In this document: piece after piece, positions 44,436 to 54,359 of the stretch | Layout of the letters: every line of letters begins with the position of its first letter | Position numbering within the stretch: position 1 is the first letter of the stretch | DNA from: Flabesymbios commensalis | Lineage: Eukaryota > Annelida > Polychaeta > Terebellida > Flabelligeridae | Length of the DNA: 64,000 nt | Direction of reading: 5' to 3' | Assembly: GCA_964017125.1 (NCBI GenBank) | Contig: OZ024902.1 | Span: 33,676,654-33,740,653 of the forward strand | Notes under the pieces: generated by a model | The model's database searches: none | What the model was told of the DNA's origin: nothing | What the model saw: only the letters and a program-made list of their open reading frames with translations | Position numbers and translations under genes: made by a program

Positions 44436-45960
44436 ATTAACAATTATGCTGGTGGTATCAAAGCATCTCGCTTTTTTATCCACATTCTGCACCTAAGAAA
44501 GTTTCCGCTCGTTTGCTAATTAGTACAGAAGCAGAGTGACCAAATTTTCGCGGTGCCTAAACTGGCAGTACAACATGTCTAAAATTGTCTAAAAAAATCA
44601 ACATTCCCATCAACATTAAATTCCCGTTTCAATGATGTATTGCATGGTGCAGTGGATCAAAGAGTTATCGCTGCAAACACGTTGACACATGTTTTTTAGA
44701 ACAAAATAAAACTAGTCAACATGGCCAATGGAAACGATTTAATAAAACATAATAAATGACCGTATCTATTGTATATTTGACCTATGCTTACTGAGTCCAG
44801 ATATGTATATGCTTAAAACCGAGTGGTAATTAGATTGGTACATGGCATATATATATTTAAATGAGAGAATATTGTGGCCTTTTTTTCAAATGTCTGTATT
44901 TATCCTGGACTGAAATATGAAACATTGAACATTGTTCGACATTTGAGTGCAGATTTTTTTTGCTTGTTTTTACATAATTTTTGTGTGACGAATTCTAAAC
45001 TGCCGGAAAACATTCTGTCTTTTGTGTCATTCACCTTTAAAAAAGCAAAAACAAAAACCACATCTTTTCTATATTTTTGTTGCACATTAACGCTCAATTT
45101 TCGGTTTCTGTATGATTTTATGTCATGTAATTCAGATAAAAATGACCTACCATTATATTTGACCTTAAAATTCAGTATGGTTCCCAACAAATATAATGCG
45201 TTTTTATGCGTCTGAACTATAATATGGACAGACAGACAGACAGAATGTTTTATTCGCCATAAAAATTACAAACATGATGATTAATAATAAAACAGTGAAA
45301 AGGAAGGAAATCTCCATTAAGATTGAAACAATCGCTGACATGGAGACCACCTTGTAATGTACATATTATTGTTATATAACAAAAAACATATTACAGGCAA
45401 AATCAACAACAATGACAAAAATATAATTTACATAGAAAACATGTATCAATGAATAGACGTACTTTAAACTATATTGTGGATTAATTTATAAAAACTTAAA
45501 AATAAGACTTATTATAAATGATAACTACTTTTGTAAATATAATGAAGGCGTTATATTATACTATATATGGATGGAAATCGTCGGGGTACATTTTCAACAT
45601 ATAAAAAATAACATTTGCTTAATGTAAATGTAGAAAATAGGCTAGGTGATACGGCAGATTAGGCTACAAGGCAAGTTTAAACACAGTGTTTTTTAACATG
45701 CTTTGATTTTTTTTAACATGCTTTGATGTGCTTGGTATATAGAATGACGTCGTTATTTTTATTGCAAGTAGATAAAATGACGTCCTTCTTGTATTTTGCG
45801 ATAGAATATAGGTCTGACGATACAAAATAAACATCAGAAATGTGTGTTTCAACCTCCAAGTTATACACAAATCATAAATTTAGCAATCTTAGCAAATACT
45901 TGAACGAATGATCAATGACTCGATGAATCAAGCATTGGCAACCTGATTCTGACTGAAAGG
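44436..45960. other. AT-rich intergenic region, no supported gene
   Basis: An open stretch on both strands at 44874-45215 (113 and 96 codons) has no recognisable domain and AT-driven composition. It is followed by (GACA)n at 45228-45243 and ATGTTTTATTCGCCAT. Confidence 0.45.
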
Positions 45961-45967
45961 ACCAGTC

Positions 45968-46045
45968 ACACATACAGCCACGCACGTCCAGCGCACAAAA
46001 AAAGAAAAGTTTTGGTCAGTGCGTTGTGATTTGCCGGGTGTGCGT
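45968..46045 (+). mobile_element. Terminal fragment of the GTCACACATAC element
   Basis: CAGTCACACATACAGCCACG then CACGTCCAGCGCACAAAA and TTTTGGTCAGTGCGTTGTGA match 42730-42800 closely. The other end was not found. Confidence 0.6.
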
Positions 46046-46068
46046 CAGAATTCGTTGATGAATTGACA

Positions 46069-46258
46069 AGAAAAAAGTGAAATGAATCAGGCTATAGGCC
46101 ACTTTTGTGCACATACACGCTAAATTGGGTCAGGAGAGCCTCACGAGGATGGTGAGATGAGTGAGATGAAACTGCCCTCTAGACACGGGATTCGAATTTT
46201 AAACCCTGGAGGTCTGAGGCCGAGCACGCTACCTCTCGGTCATGGAGGCTCCCTACAA
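46069..46258 (-). mobile_element. SINE, second unit plus body
   Basis: Minus strand GGGAGCCTCCATGACCGAG ... CATCCTCGTGAGGCTCTC ... TTCATTTCACTT. Diverged from the other copies; target duplication not evident. Confidence 0.82.
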
Positions 46259-46839
46259 TACTGAGTTTTACCAAAAATGCATAGCCAGAAATGTATAGCT
46301 CCGGCCTGCTGATTTTAGACAGTATGGTCACCAAATTGCATGTAACTCAAAAACTATTTCACCCATAAACTTAGTTCTGGTGTCATCAGAAAAAGCGATC
46401 ATGTATCTTTTAATTGCAGCTTTTAATAATATTAGTAATGTTGTATAGTAGTTGCTGGATAGTAATATACATCAAATATTGAGTTAAAATTGACATTTTA
46501 CATGTATGTTCCGCCTATACATGTAGACCTAGTTCACTTTATTGGCACATGCGGCGCTCCTGTGCTTTATTTACATGTTGACCAAAACATGAGCACGTGC
46601 CATCTGTATGTTTTCTCACAACATTGCCATGTGGTTCTGAGGACATACAAGCCGAACACAAAATTTCACCAAGCATGACAGGCTACACAAATTCATGAAA
46701 ATTCTATGATGGCTTGTTCTTGTCGTTTTATTACTAAACGAGAATGCTACGCTACCTTGAAATGAATGTTCCTTCATGGCAACATATAGCTAGACTAATG
46801 TCCCTTTATGGCAACTTATAGCTAGGTTAATCGATGCCG

Positions 46840-46905
46840 TCTTATTCAATCCTAATTTATTAATTAATTTAAATAATTAATTAATTAATTATTAATTTTA
46901 ATTAA
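46840..46905. repeat. TTAA/TAAT-rich low-complexity tract
   Basis: Repeated TTAATTAA-type sequence, with a matching tract at 47448-47465 at the other end of the next element. It provides many TTAA targets. Confidence 0.8.
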
Positions 46906-47447
46906 AGGGACTCCTTGGGATGAGACATTTTCAATGTTGTCAATTTTGAAAATTTAATTTATATGAAGCTATAATTATAGCCTACTGATCTTAACTGAAA
47001 ATACGAAAAAGTCAAAAAACAATTTTAAAGCACCGAAAAAGAGTGAAATAGTTGTATTTCCAGGTCGTATATTGCCATGTAAACAAAACAAGTCAGCAAT
47101 ATTCAGCACTTTACATCACATTCCCACGTATCAGACGGCAAGATCAGGGCAGTCGCCGCTAATTGGTGTCTTATAGTCAGGACACGGGAGGACACACCTG
47201 CAGCACTGATTGTCCACCCAACGCTGGGCCGATGTCACCAGCATGTGGCCCAATGCTGTGAAAACATTTAATCGTCCTTCAGGTATACAAATAGTTTGTT
47301 TGGGATACTTCTGTTTTCATGTAAATGTTGATTAAAAATATTTGTAAAAATATGAAAATTCTGAAAAAAATAAATACATGATCCGTGGAATACTCTACTT
47401 CAGTACGGAATTAAAAACAAAAATTGATGTCATCCCAAGGAGCTGCT
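46906..47447. mobile_element. TTAA-flanked element, about 540 bp
   Basis: Flanked by TTAA at 46902 and 47448. Ends AGGGACTCCTTGGGATGA and TCATCCCAAGGAGCTGCT are inverted repeats. The right 130 bp match the fragment at 14560-14688. Non-coding, piggyBac-like termini. Confidence 0.75.
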
Positions 47448-47514
47448 TTAATTAATTAATTAATTAATTGAAAAAAATATCACCATTATTGACTGATTGA
47501 TGAATTGATTGATT

Positions 47515-47651
47515 GACTGACTAGCTGACTGACTGACTGACTGACTGACTGACTGACTGACTGACTGACTGACTGACTGACTGACTGACTGACTGATAGA
47601 TTGATTGATTGATTGATTGATTGAATAATTGATTGATTGATCGATTGTTTG

Positions 47652-47715
<64 letters not shown>
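47515..47715. repeat. (GACT)n followed by (GATT)n microsatellites
   Basis: 47521-47595 is near-pure CTGA/GACT; 47597-47715 is GATT with GATC/GTTT interruptions. The second motif is a one-base change of the first. Confidence 0.97.
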
Positions 47716-47716
<1 letters not shown>

Positions 47717-47827
47717 AATTTAATTTATTGATCGATCATACGTGGTCATTTATAATCTCTCTGTGTAGTACATAATAATCACGATAGTGTATAAGTGCTT
47801 ATAATAGTTACATCTGCGGGCATCCTC

Positions 47828-47945
47828 CTGGCAAACACAAAACGTTATATCTATGTTAGTTCAATGCTGGTTGAGCTCCGTAGATGGTGTACCAACATTA
47901 TAACAGCATTGGTTGAGCGTCTTCTGTTAGCTGTCAATTGGTGTA
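47828..47945. mobile_element. Palindromic CCCAGCAAACAC MITE copy (diverged)
   Basis: CTGGCAAACACAAAACGTTA at the left, CAATGCTGGTTGAGCTCCGTA in the core and its imperfect reverse complement TAACAGCATTGGTTGAGCG to the right. Confidence 0.65.
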
Positions 47946-48549
47946 GATGGGCGTGAATATCGTATGAGCTCCCACTTCCCCTTCATCATGAATTTCAGGG
48001 TGATTTTTAGTTTGTTTAAATTCGTTTATTTATATATACATGTAATTGCAAACCTCCACATGACTACTACTTGTTTTATAAAATATACATATAAAAGAAA
48101 AAATAAACAATGTACACTGACGACATTATTACATAGTTTATCATTTATCCTAGAACAACATCAAATTTTATGTTAGTCGTGAAAGGGTTAGTTATAATGT
48201 GCAAAGGTGATTTGTCGTCTGCACGGAGATGTGGGTCAATAATAGATCTGAAATAATGTAGTTAACGAACAACAATGAGTCAAATAAAGAAACCTAGGAC
48301 ACTTACTAATAAAGATTTCTTATATGACCCATTGTTTGCCATGGGCAATATTATATAGTAGGCCTACTATTTAGCAACCCGACAACAAAATTATAGACTT
48401 TAATGCAATCAACCATTAATTTGCTAATAATGTAGAGTAACTGTCGATCAGTTATTATGGCCACCATTCACACCTTTTCAAGTACAAATGCCGAATTTAA
48501 TTTTCTGGTATATTATATGCGTGGCGGGATTTTTAGATGTCGAGGGAGG

Positions 48550-48660
48550 GTGCAATCTACCACTCCGCCCGTGGCCACCCTGCCCGCGGGGTGCGGCACC
48601 CTGCCCTTGGCCACCCTGTCCGTGGGGTGCGGCACCCTGCAGAGCGGTGCGGTGGGGTGG
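48550..48660. repeat. GC-rich two-copy minisatellite
   Basis: GGCCACCCTGCCCGCGGGGT then GCGGCACCCTGC recurs as GGCCACCCTGTCCGTGGGGT then GCGGCACCCTGC, a period of about 45 bp. Locally about 75% GC in AT-rich DNA. Keeps three plus-strand frames open but encodes only Pro/Gly/Arg-rich low complexity. Confidence 0.85.
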
Positions 48661-48774
48661 TCGTCCCTTCAGAGTGTGTTTTAGACCAATCTGTGCAGGA
48701 CGTTGGGTCTCGGTTTTAAATAAAAACCTTTAAGATTATTTTAGTATTAGACTGTCTACTGTTCTGTATCCCAG

Positions 48775-49083
48775 ATAATGAAATGAATGGGGCTTTATGC
48801 CACCTTTGTGCACATGTAGGCTAAACTGGGCTAGGAGAACATCCTGAGGTGAACGAGATGACACTGCCCTCCAGACACAGGATTCGAAATTCGAACCCTG
48901 ACGGTCTGATGCCGAGCTCGCTACCTCTCGGTCCCGGTCCCCACAATATGGAATATATACGAGTGAGCAGGGAAGAAACATTTGGTTTCTTTGAAACTTG
49001 AATGCTAGAGCGGGGTTTGAATCCGCGATCGCCGACTTTCCAAGCAGGCCGGCAGCTTTAACAACTGCACCATGTCCCCCGCC
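48775..49083 (-). mobile_element. Full-length dimeric tRNA SINE with perfect 11-bp target duplication
   Basis: Flanked by CTGTATCCCAG at 48764-48774 and 49084-49094. The minus strand has a first unit with GGTGCAGTTGTTAAAGCTGC and B box GGATTCAAACCCCG. This differs from the 41816/50512 first unit, so two tRNA-like heads exist on the same second unit and body. Confidence 0.92.
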
Positions 49084-49280
49084 CTGTATCCCAGCTAGAG
49101 AACGTTCCAGTCAATGAACATAATTAATGGACACGAGGCGTTGAACCAACGCTGGCATGATGTTGAGCCAGCTTTGCAAATGTTTGCTGTTAATGAATTA
49201 GTAATACATTTGAAATTTGAGTGTCATAGAAATGTAGATTTTTTCAATCACAGACGTATTTCAGCTTTTACAGCTCAGTA

Positions 49281-49350
49281 ACCCAGTAAACACCAGACGT
49301 TGAACCGATGCTGGTTCATCGTTTGCAACGCTGGCCCAATAATGTACCAC
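49281..49350. mobile_element. Palindromic CCCAGCAAACAC MITE fragment
   Basis: CCCAGTAAACACCAGACGTTG then CGATGCTGGTTCATCGTTTG and GCAACGCTGGCCCAA: the left half and core of the family; the right half is diverged. Confidence 0.65.
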
Positions 49351-49483
49351 GATTAGTTCTGAATTTTAGCATCATTGAATTTATGTTCTTTTGATGGCTC
49401 AATGTTGTAGATGGTGGTTCATGATTGAACCAGTTTTGAGTTTTGTTGTGAAATGGTTAGAATAGTTGACAGGCCTACAGCAC

Positions 49484-49668
49484 CATTCATTCATTCATTC
49501 ATTCATTCATTCATTCATTCATTCATTCATTCATTCATTCATTCATTCATTCATTCATTCATTCATTCGTTCGTTCGTTCGTTCGTTCGTTCGTTCGTTC
49601 GTTCGTCGTTCGTGTTTGTTCGTTCGTTCGTTCATTCATTTATTCATTCATTCATTCATTCATTCATT
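49484..49668. repeat. (ATTC)n/(GTTC)n microsatellite
   Basis: ATTC to about 49568, then GTTC to about 49632, then ATTC again. Produces the spurious FIHS and FVRS frames. Confidence 0.98.
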
Positions 49669-49747
49669 TGATGAACTGATAAATTTCGCTATTTTATGGT
49701 TTATGTAATTCGGTGTGATAGTGTAGTACAGTGCAGTACAGAACATT

Positions 49748-49895
49748 TCACAGTCTGAAGTTCCCAAGTTCCGAAGTTCCCAAGTTCCCAGAACTTCATG
49801 TTCCGAAGTTCGCAAGTTCCCGGACCTTCAAGCTCCCAAGTTACGAAGTTCCAGGAACTTCAAGTTCCCAAGTTCCCGAAACTTCAGGTTCCCAA
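49748..49895. repeat. AAGTTCCCGG-type 10-bp minisatellite
   Basis: Irregular 10-bp units AAGTTCC(C/G)(A/G)N with inverted GGAACTTCAAG units mixed in. Same family as 51390-51520 on the opposite strand. Confidence 0.9.
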
Positions 49896-50034
49896 ATTAA
49901 ATTGTTGATATTACTGTTAAAATAAAAGTCAGAATCAATGTCAGGTCAATGTTGACTCACCGACTGCGTCTACGTCTGGTATAGACATGTAGCAAAAAGA
50001 TAGCATTGCGAGCACTTGCACCAAACACTGGGCA

Positions 50035-50114
50035 TTCACCCAATGCTGTTTCAATGTTGGGCAAGCGTCGAAGACGGTGGGCCAACAACACTGAAACAGC
50101 AATGGGTGAATGAC
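50035..50114. mobile_element. Palindromic MITE copy
   Basis: ATTCACCCAATGCTGTTTCA pairs with TGAAACAGCAATGGGTGAAT around a core TTGGGCAAGCGTCGAAGACGGTG. About 80 bp, near-perfect hairpin. Confidence 0.8.
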
Positions 50115-50511
50115 TTTCCCACCATGCAAATAGCCTGGATGTAGGCCTATGTTAACGTCAACTTATTTCTATATAACATCGGCGTAACGTCTGGTGTTGG
50201 CGTGGGACAGGCCCCTACATTTTCTTTGGTCTGTCAGAGGCAGGATGTGAAATCTGTTAGGCCCAACCCTTTAAGCGCTAAGCACGACTATTGTACATTT
50301 AATAGCATTGGCCATTTGCAACCGACCACTACGGCCTACGTTGACAAGGTGTTGATCTGATGTTTGACCATTGCTAACGGTGGCCAACTTAAAACTAATG
50401 TTGAGTCAACTTTCAATGCTGGGTTCACAAGTGATGGGTCAGTCACAAAGTACGTTATTCCAATGCTGGGCCAGCATCCCAGATAAAACAAATCCACTGT
50501 CTGCTTTTGCT

Positions 50512-50818
50512 GGGCGGGGGCCCTAGGGTAGTGGTTAGCACCGCTGCCTTTCACGCCAGAGTTCGGGGTTCGGTTCCCGGTCTCGGCGGTTTGAAAGAAA
50601 CAAAACCCCATCCACGTGTGAAAGTTAGTATTGTGGGGAGCCTCCGTGACCGAGAGGTAGCGTGCTCGGCCTCAGACCGCCAGGGCTCGAATTTTGAATC
50701 CTGTGTCTGGAGGACAGTGTCATCTAAATCATCTCACCATCCTCAGGAGGTTTTCCTGGCCCAGTTTAGCCTATATGTGCACAAAGGTGGCCTAAAGCCC
50801 GATTCATTTCTTTTCATT
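50512..50818 (+). mobile_element. Full-length dimeric tRNA SINE with 14-bp target duplication
   Basis: Flanked by TGTCTGCTTTTGCT at 50498-50511 and 50819-50832. First unit GGGTAGTGGTTAGCACCGC, B box GGTTCGGTTCCC, linker CCACGTGTGAAAGTTAGTAT, second unit GTGACCGAGAGGTAGCGTGC, body CATCCTCAGGAGGTT, tail TTCATTTCTTTTCATT. Best reference copy in the window. Confidence 0.95.
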
Positions 50819-50883
50819 TGTCTGCTTTTGCTTGGTAGGCAAGTGCTCACAATGGATTATTTTTGCTCCCGCTACAAGCCTAT

Positions 50884-51096
50884 ACCCATCCACGTGTGAA
50901 AGTCAGTATTGTGGGGAGCCTCCGTGACCGAGAGGTAGCGTGCTCGGTCTCAGACCGCCAGGGCTCGAGTTTCGAATCCTGTGTCTGGAGGACAGTGTCA
51001 TCTCAATCATCTCACCATCCTCAGGAGGTTCTCCTGGCCCAGTTTAGCCTATATGTGCACGAAGGTGGCCTAAAGCCCGATTCATTTCATTTTATT
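50884..51096 (+). mobile_element. 5'-truncated SINE copy starting in the linker, with target duplication
   Basis: Begins CCCATCCACGTGTGAAAGTC, the linker of the dimer, then second unit, body and tail. Flanked by ACAAGCCTATA (50873-50883) and ACACGCCTATA (51097-51107). 5' truncation inside the dimer shows the linker belongs to the transposed unit. Confidence 0.9.
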
Positions 51097-51394
51097 ACAC
51101 GCCTATAGGCTGTATAAATTGTGTACCAGACGTTCAACAGCGCAAGCGGGGAGCCAACATTGACCCGACATTGATTAACGAATTAAAAAACATGCAATTT
51201 CAATTAAATATTTATTTGAATTTTAAGTCGAGGGTCGAGGAGTGAGGGGGTCAAGGGGATTTTCGTGATGTAAATTTTGTGTTGCGCGTTTACCAGTTGG
51301 TTAATATTAAACGAGAAATAGCCTAAGGATGAGATTTAATTTCGGAAATTACTCAACGTTCTGGTAATTTTTACTTAAATTTAAAAAACAAGAA

Positions 51395-51515
51395 ATTGGG
51401 AACTTGAAGTTCCGGGAACTTGGGAACTTGAAGTTCCGGGAACTTGGGAACTTGGGAACTTCGGAATTTGAAGTTCCGGGAACTTGGGAACTTCGGAACT
51501 TGGGAACTCACTCTC
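51395..51515. repeat. GGGAACTTGG-type 10-bp minisatellite
   Basis: Reverse-strand counterpart of 49748-49895: units GGGAACTTGG and GAAGTTCCGG, giving many TTCCGGGAA palindromes. Confidence 0.9.
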
Positions 51516-51666
51516 GGGTGTCCCCCAAGTTCTTGTTCATCTTGACCGTGGGGGTGGGGCTGAGCTGTGGGGTCTAGTGTGGACTCATGTTTCAATGTAT
51601 GCGGGATGCTTGTACTCTACATGTGGCCTATCACATGGAACACCTTAAATAAATTATTGTCAATTC

Positions 51667-51773
51667 TCAGCAAACACGACGAATTCAAACAATGCTGTTT
51701 TAATGCTGGCCCAACGTCTGAGACGCTGGCCCAACATTAAAACATCATTGTTTGAACGTGCCGTGTTTGCTGG
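51667..51773. mobile_element. Palindromic CAGCAAACAC MITE, near-perfect full copy
   Basis: CAGCAAACACGACGAATTCA and TGAACGTGCCGTGTTTGCTG ends; core CTGGCCCAACGTCTGAGACG. About 107 bp folding into one hairpin. Confidence 0.88.
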
Positions 51774-52373
51774 GTAATTACCCCACGCTCATATCAGGCG
51801 TTAACTTAATAAATGTTGGGCCAGCATCGGAAAAGCAAAGGAAAATGTCAACTTGAGACCACCATTGAGTTTGAGCTTCCAAGATTCAAATATGCTGGTA
51901 TCGCGCCTGGACACATAGCATTGGCTTATGATTGAGCCAAATGTTGTTCCAGCATTGTAGGTGGTTGGCCATCAATAAACAAGATAATTGGTTCAACGTC
52001 TGTTATTTATTTCAGATTAACTCTCATTTAAGTAATATAATGCACCTAGACAAAAATGACAACCATATGATTTTCTTAATCTTCATGATGTTTTCAGTGA
52101 CATATGAGCCTGTTTAATTATTTTGGGCAAACCAATTTGGAATGTCCGATGAAAACATAAGATTCCTAAGAGCAAACATATGTTTCTCTATATGTACTTT
52201 ATAATAATATTATGTATGCTTAGCTATATGCGTGATTTTTATCTGCTCTTTTCTGCTGCTTGGATGAGAGCTTTTCGGGACACTTTCATCCAGGTGTTGG
52301 TCGCTAACACACAGCATTTTGTGCCTCAAGCCATCTTAGATTTTCTACCCAACATTATACAGACATACCGGAT

Positions 52374-53252
52374 ATCTCGAAAACCCCCTCGACCCCCTCG
52401 CCCCACGACCCTCGACCCACGACCCTCGACCTTCGACTGCAATTTTGTTCTTGTTTTTTTTTATGTCTATTTATAAAATTCAGGAAACAATATCAGGTCA
52501 ATGTCGGCTCACCGTCTGCGACGCTGGCCTAGCATTGGCTGAAGCCTCATGTATATTATTTTGGATAGAGGCACGATGCGCAATATATGCGGGTACTTGA
52601 TTAGGGTATACATGTATAGACTGCCATCTGAGTCCCACCACTGTCTTACATTAAAGCTGGCCCAACAATGTTCCAGTGGATAGCTAAGCACAGAAAACAC
52701 TAAGCATTGAACCAATGTTGGATTATTGCTGGCCCAACTTCTGTAACGCTGGCCCACCGCTTGCGATGCCGGTGCCAAAGCGTGTGACTGAATGAAGCTG
52801 GGGAGTGATATGCCGGGTGATATGACTGGCAAGTGTTTTTTCACGCACCAAAAAAACAAGAGGCATTCAATCCCATGCTTGGGTTAATATACATAACAGT
52901 TAAAGTCAGACAAGCGTCCTAAACAGTGACCCAACATTAAAATGTGTTTGGCCAGCTGTAGGCCTACGTGTATTCATAAAACTATATTCCATGGCCACCC
53001 ATTAAACAAGCGACATTAAAGCAACGTCGGGTGAATGCTGGACCAGCGTAGCAGACGGTCAGCCAACATCACTTGATAGCCAGGTTAGCATCACAGTAGG
53101 TCTATATAAATTTCTCGAATGTTATTATTATACAAAATTTATAATTATATAAACAAACAAAAACTGTTTTTAAAATTAAGTCGAGGGTCGAGGGTCGTGG
53201 GTCGAGGGGCGAGGGGCGTGGGGGTCGAGGGGGTCGAGGGGGTTTTCGAGAT
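52374..53252. repeat. Inverted pair of CGACCC hexamer repeats
   Basis: 52374-52440 (TATCTCGAAAACCCCCTCGA, then CCACGACCCTCGAC repeats) and 53177-53252 (reverse complement, ending GGGGGTTTTCGAGATA) face each other 740 bp apart. A third, diverged copy is at 51229-51265. Simple-sequence in nature. Confidence 0.75.
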
Positions 53253-53725
53253 ACCCAGACATACCAGTATATTTCCTGTGTGCATTGCATAACTGTGCAA
53301 TTGTATTCGTTTGAAAGCCACATACTGGTAATAACACAACATTTTCTAGTTCTCCACGAAGAGGTACAACAACAAACCCAGAAAAGTATGTTGGTTGTCA
53401 CAGCTACAAGCTAATTTAATAATTATGAGCTACCACTTTATCACAAAGGACCCCGGGACATACATGTGGACAGGCAGTTCCAGCGTGTTATCTGATGGAT
53501 ATTACCATCCAGCGACTACCATGTAACATTTAAAATTGTATTAACAATGTCCATTTAAAGATAGATTTTCGCTCTCTTTCTGATGACACCAGAACCAAGT
53601 TTATAGGTGAAATAGTTTTTGAGTTACATGCAATTTGGTGAACATACTGTCTAAAATCAGCAGGCCAGAGCTATACATTTCTGGTTATGCATTTCTGGTT
53701 TTACGAATGAATGGTGAAGAAGAAA

Positions 53726-53821
53726 GTGTGTTTCATTCAAACCGCCGAGACCGGGAAACGAACCCCGAATTCTAGCATGAAAGGCAGCGGTGCTAACTAC
53801 TACCCTAGAGCCCCCGCCCAC
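53726..53821 (-). mobile_element. SINE first-unit fragment
   Basis: Minus strand GGGCGGGGGCTCTAGGGTAG then TTAGCACCGCTGCC and GGTTCGTTTCCCGG, ending ACACACTTTCTTCTTCACC. Only the first tRNA-like unit and a little of the linker remain. Confidence 0.8.
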
Positions 53822-54057
53822 CACCACGATGAATATATCAATTAATTACAAAAAGTATCACATACTACATATAAAAAATCGTTCCAGAGAATATGAAAAA
53901 ATATGTTATGTAATTAGTACATTGAGTTTGTTTACATGACAGGTCATGTGAGTTGCTTTTCAAAATATTGATTTTAGTTCATTTGAAAAGCATTCACGAA
54001 TAATATCATCAAAACAAGACTTTCTTCTATCACTTTTAGAATGTTTAGACATAATCT

Positions 54058-54355
54058 GGTGGGGCCCTGGTGCAGTGGCTAAATCTGCCTTGGAAAATGG
54101 GAGATCGCTGGTTCGTCACCCTGCCTGGCATTCAAGTTTTAAGGAAACAAAGGCTTCCTTCACGCTCACTCGTGAATACTCAGTATTGTAGGGAACCAAT
54201 GTGACAGAGAGTTAGCGTGCTTGACCTCCGACCGTCAGGGCTCGACTATCGAGTACTGCGTCTGGAAGGGTAGTGTCACCTCACCATCCTAAGGAGGTTA
54301 TCCCGGCCCAGTTTAGCCTATAATATACACAAAGGTGGTCTGAAAATCCATTCAT
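54058..54355 (+). mobile_element. Dimeric tRNA SINE, diverged copy
   Basis: First unit GGGGCCCTGGTGCAGTGGCT with GCTGGTTCGTCACCC as B box; linker with CGTGAATACTCAGTATTGTA; second unit GAGTTAGCGTGCTTGACC; body CATCCTAAGGAGGTTATCC; tail ATTCATTCATG. Confidence 0.85.
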
Positions 54356-54359
54356 TCAT

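Noticed and set aside
44874-45215. Overlapping open frames on both strands (113 and 96 codons)
   Set aside because: Composition is AT-driven (Phe/Leu/Lys), no family resemblance, no splice or promoter support.
48457-48733. Pro/Gly/Arg-rich frames in the GC-rich patch
   Set aside because: All three plus frames are open because of the GC-rich two-copy repeat; the products are low complexity.
50512-50590. Genuine tRNA gene
   Set aside because: A and B boxes are present, but the acceptor stem does not pair, and the unit is part of a SINE with target duplications. The same applies to 18155 and 54058.
49748-51515. Arrays of TTCCGGGAA (STAT-like) or alternating GAA/TTC (heat-shock-element-like) sites
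   Set aside because: The motifs are an automatic consequence of the 10-bp minisatellite, and no gene lies nearby.
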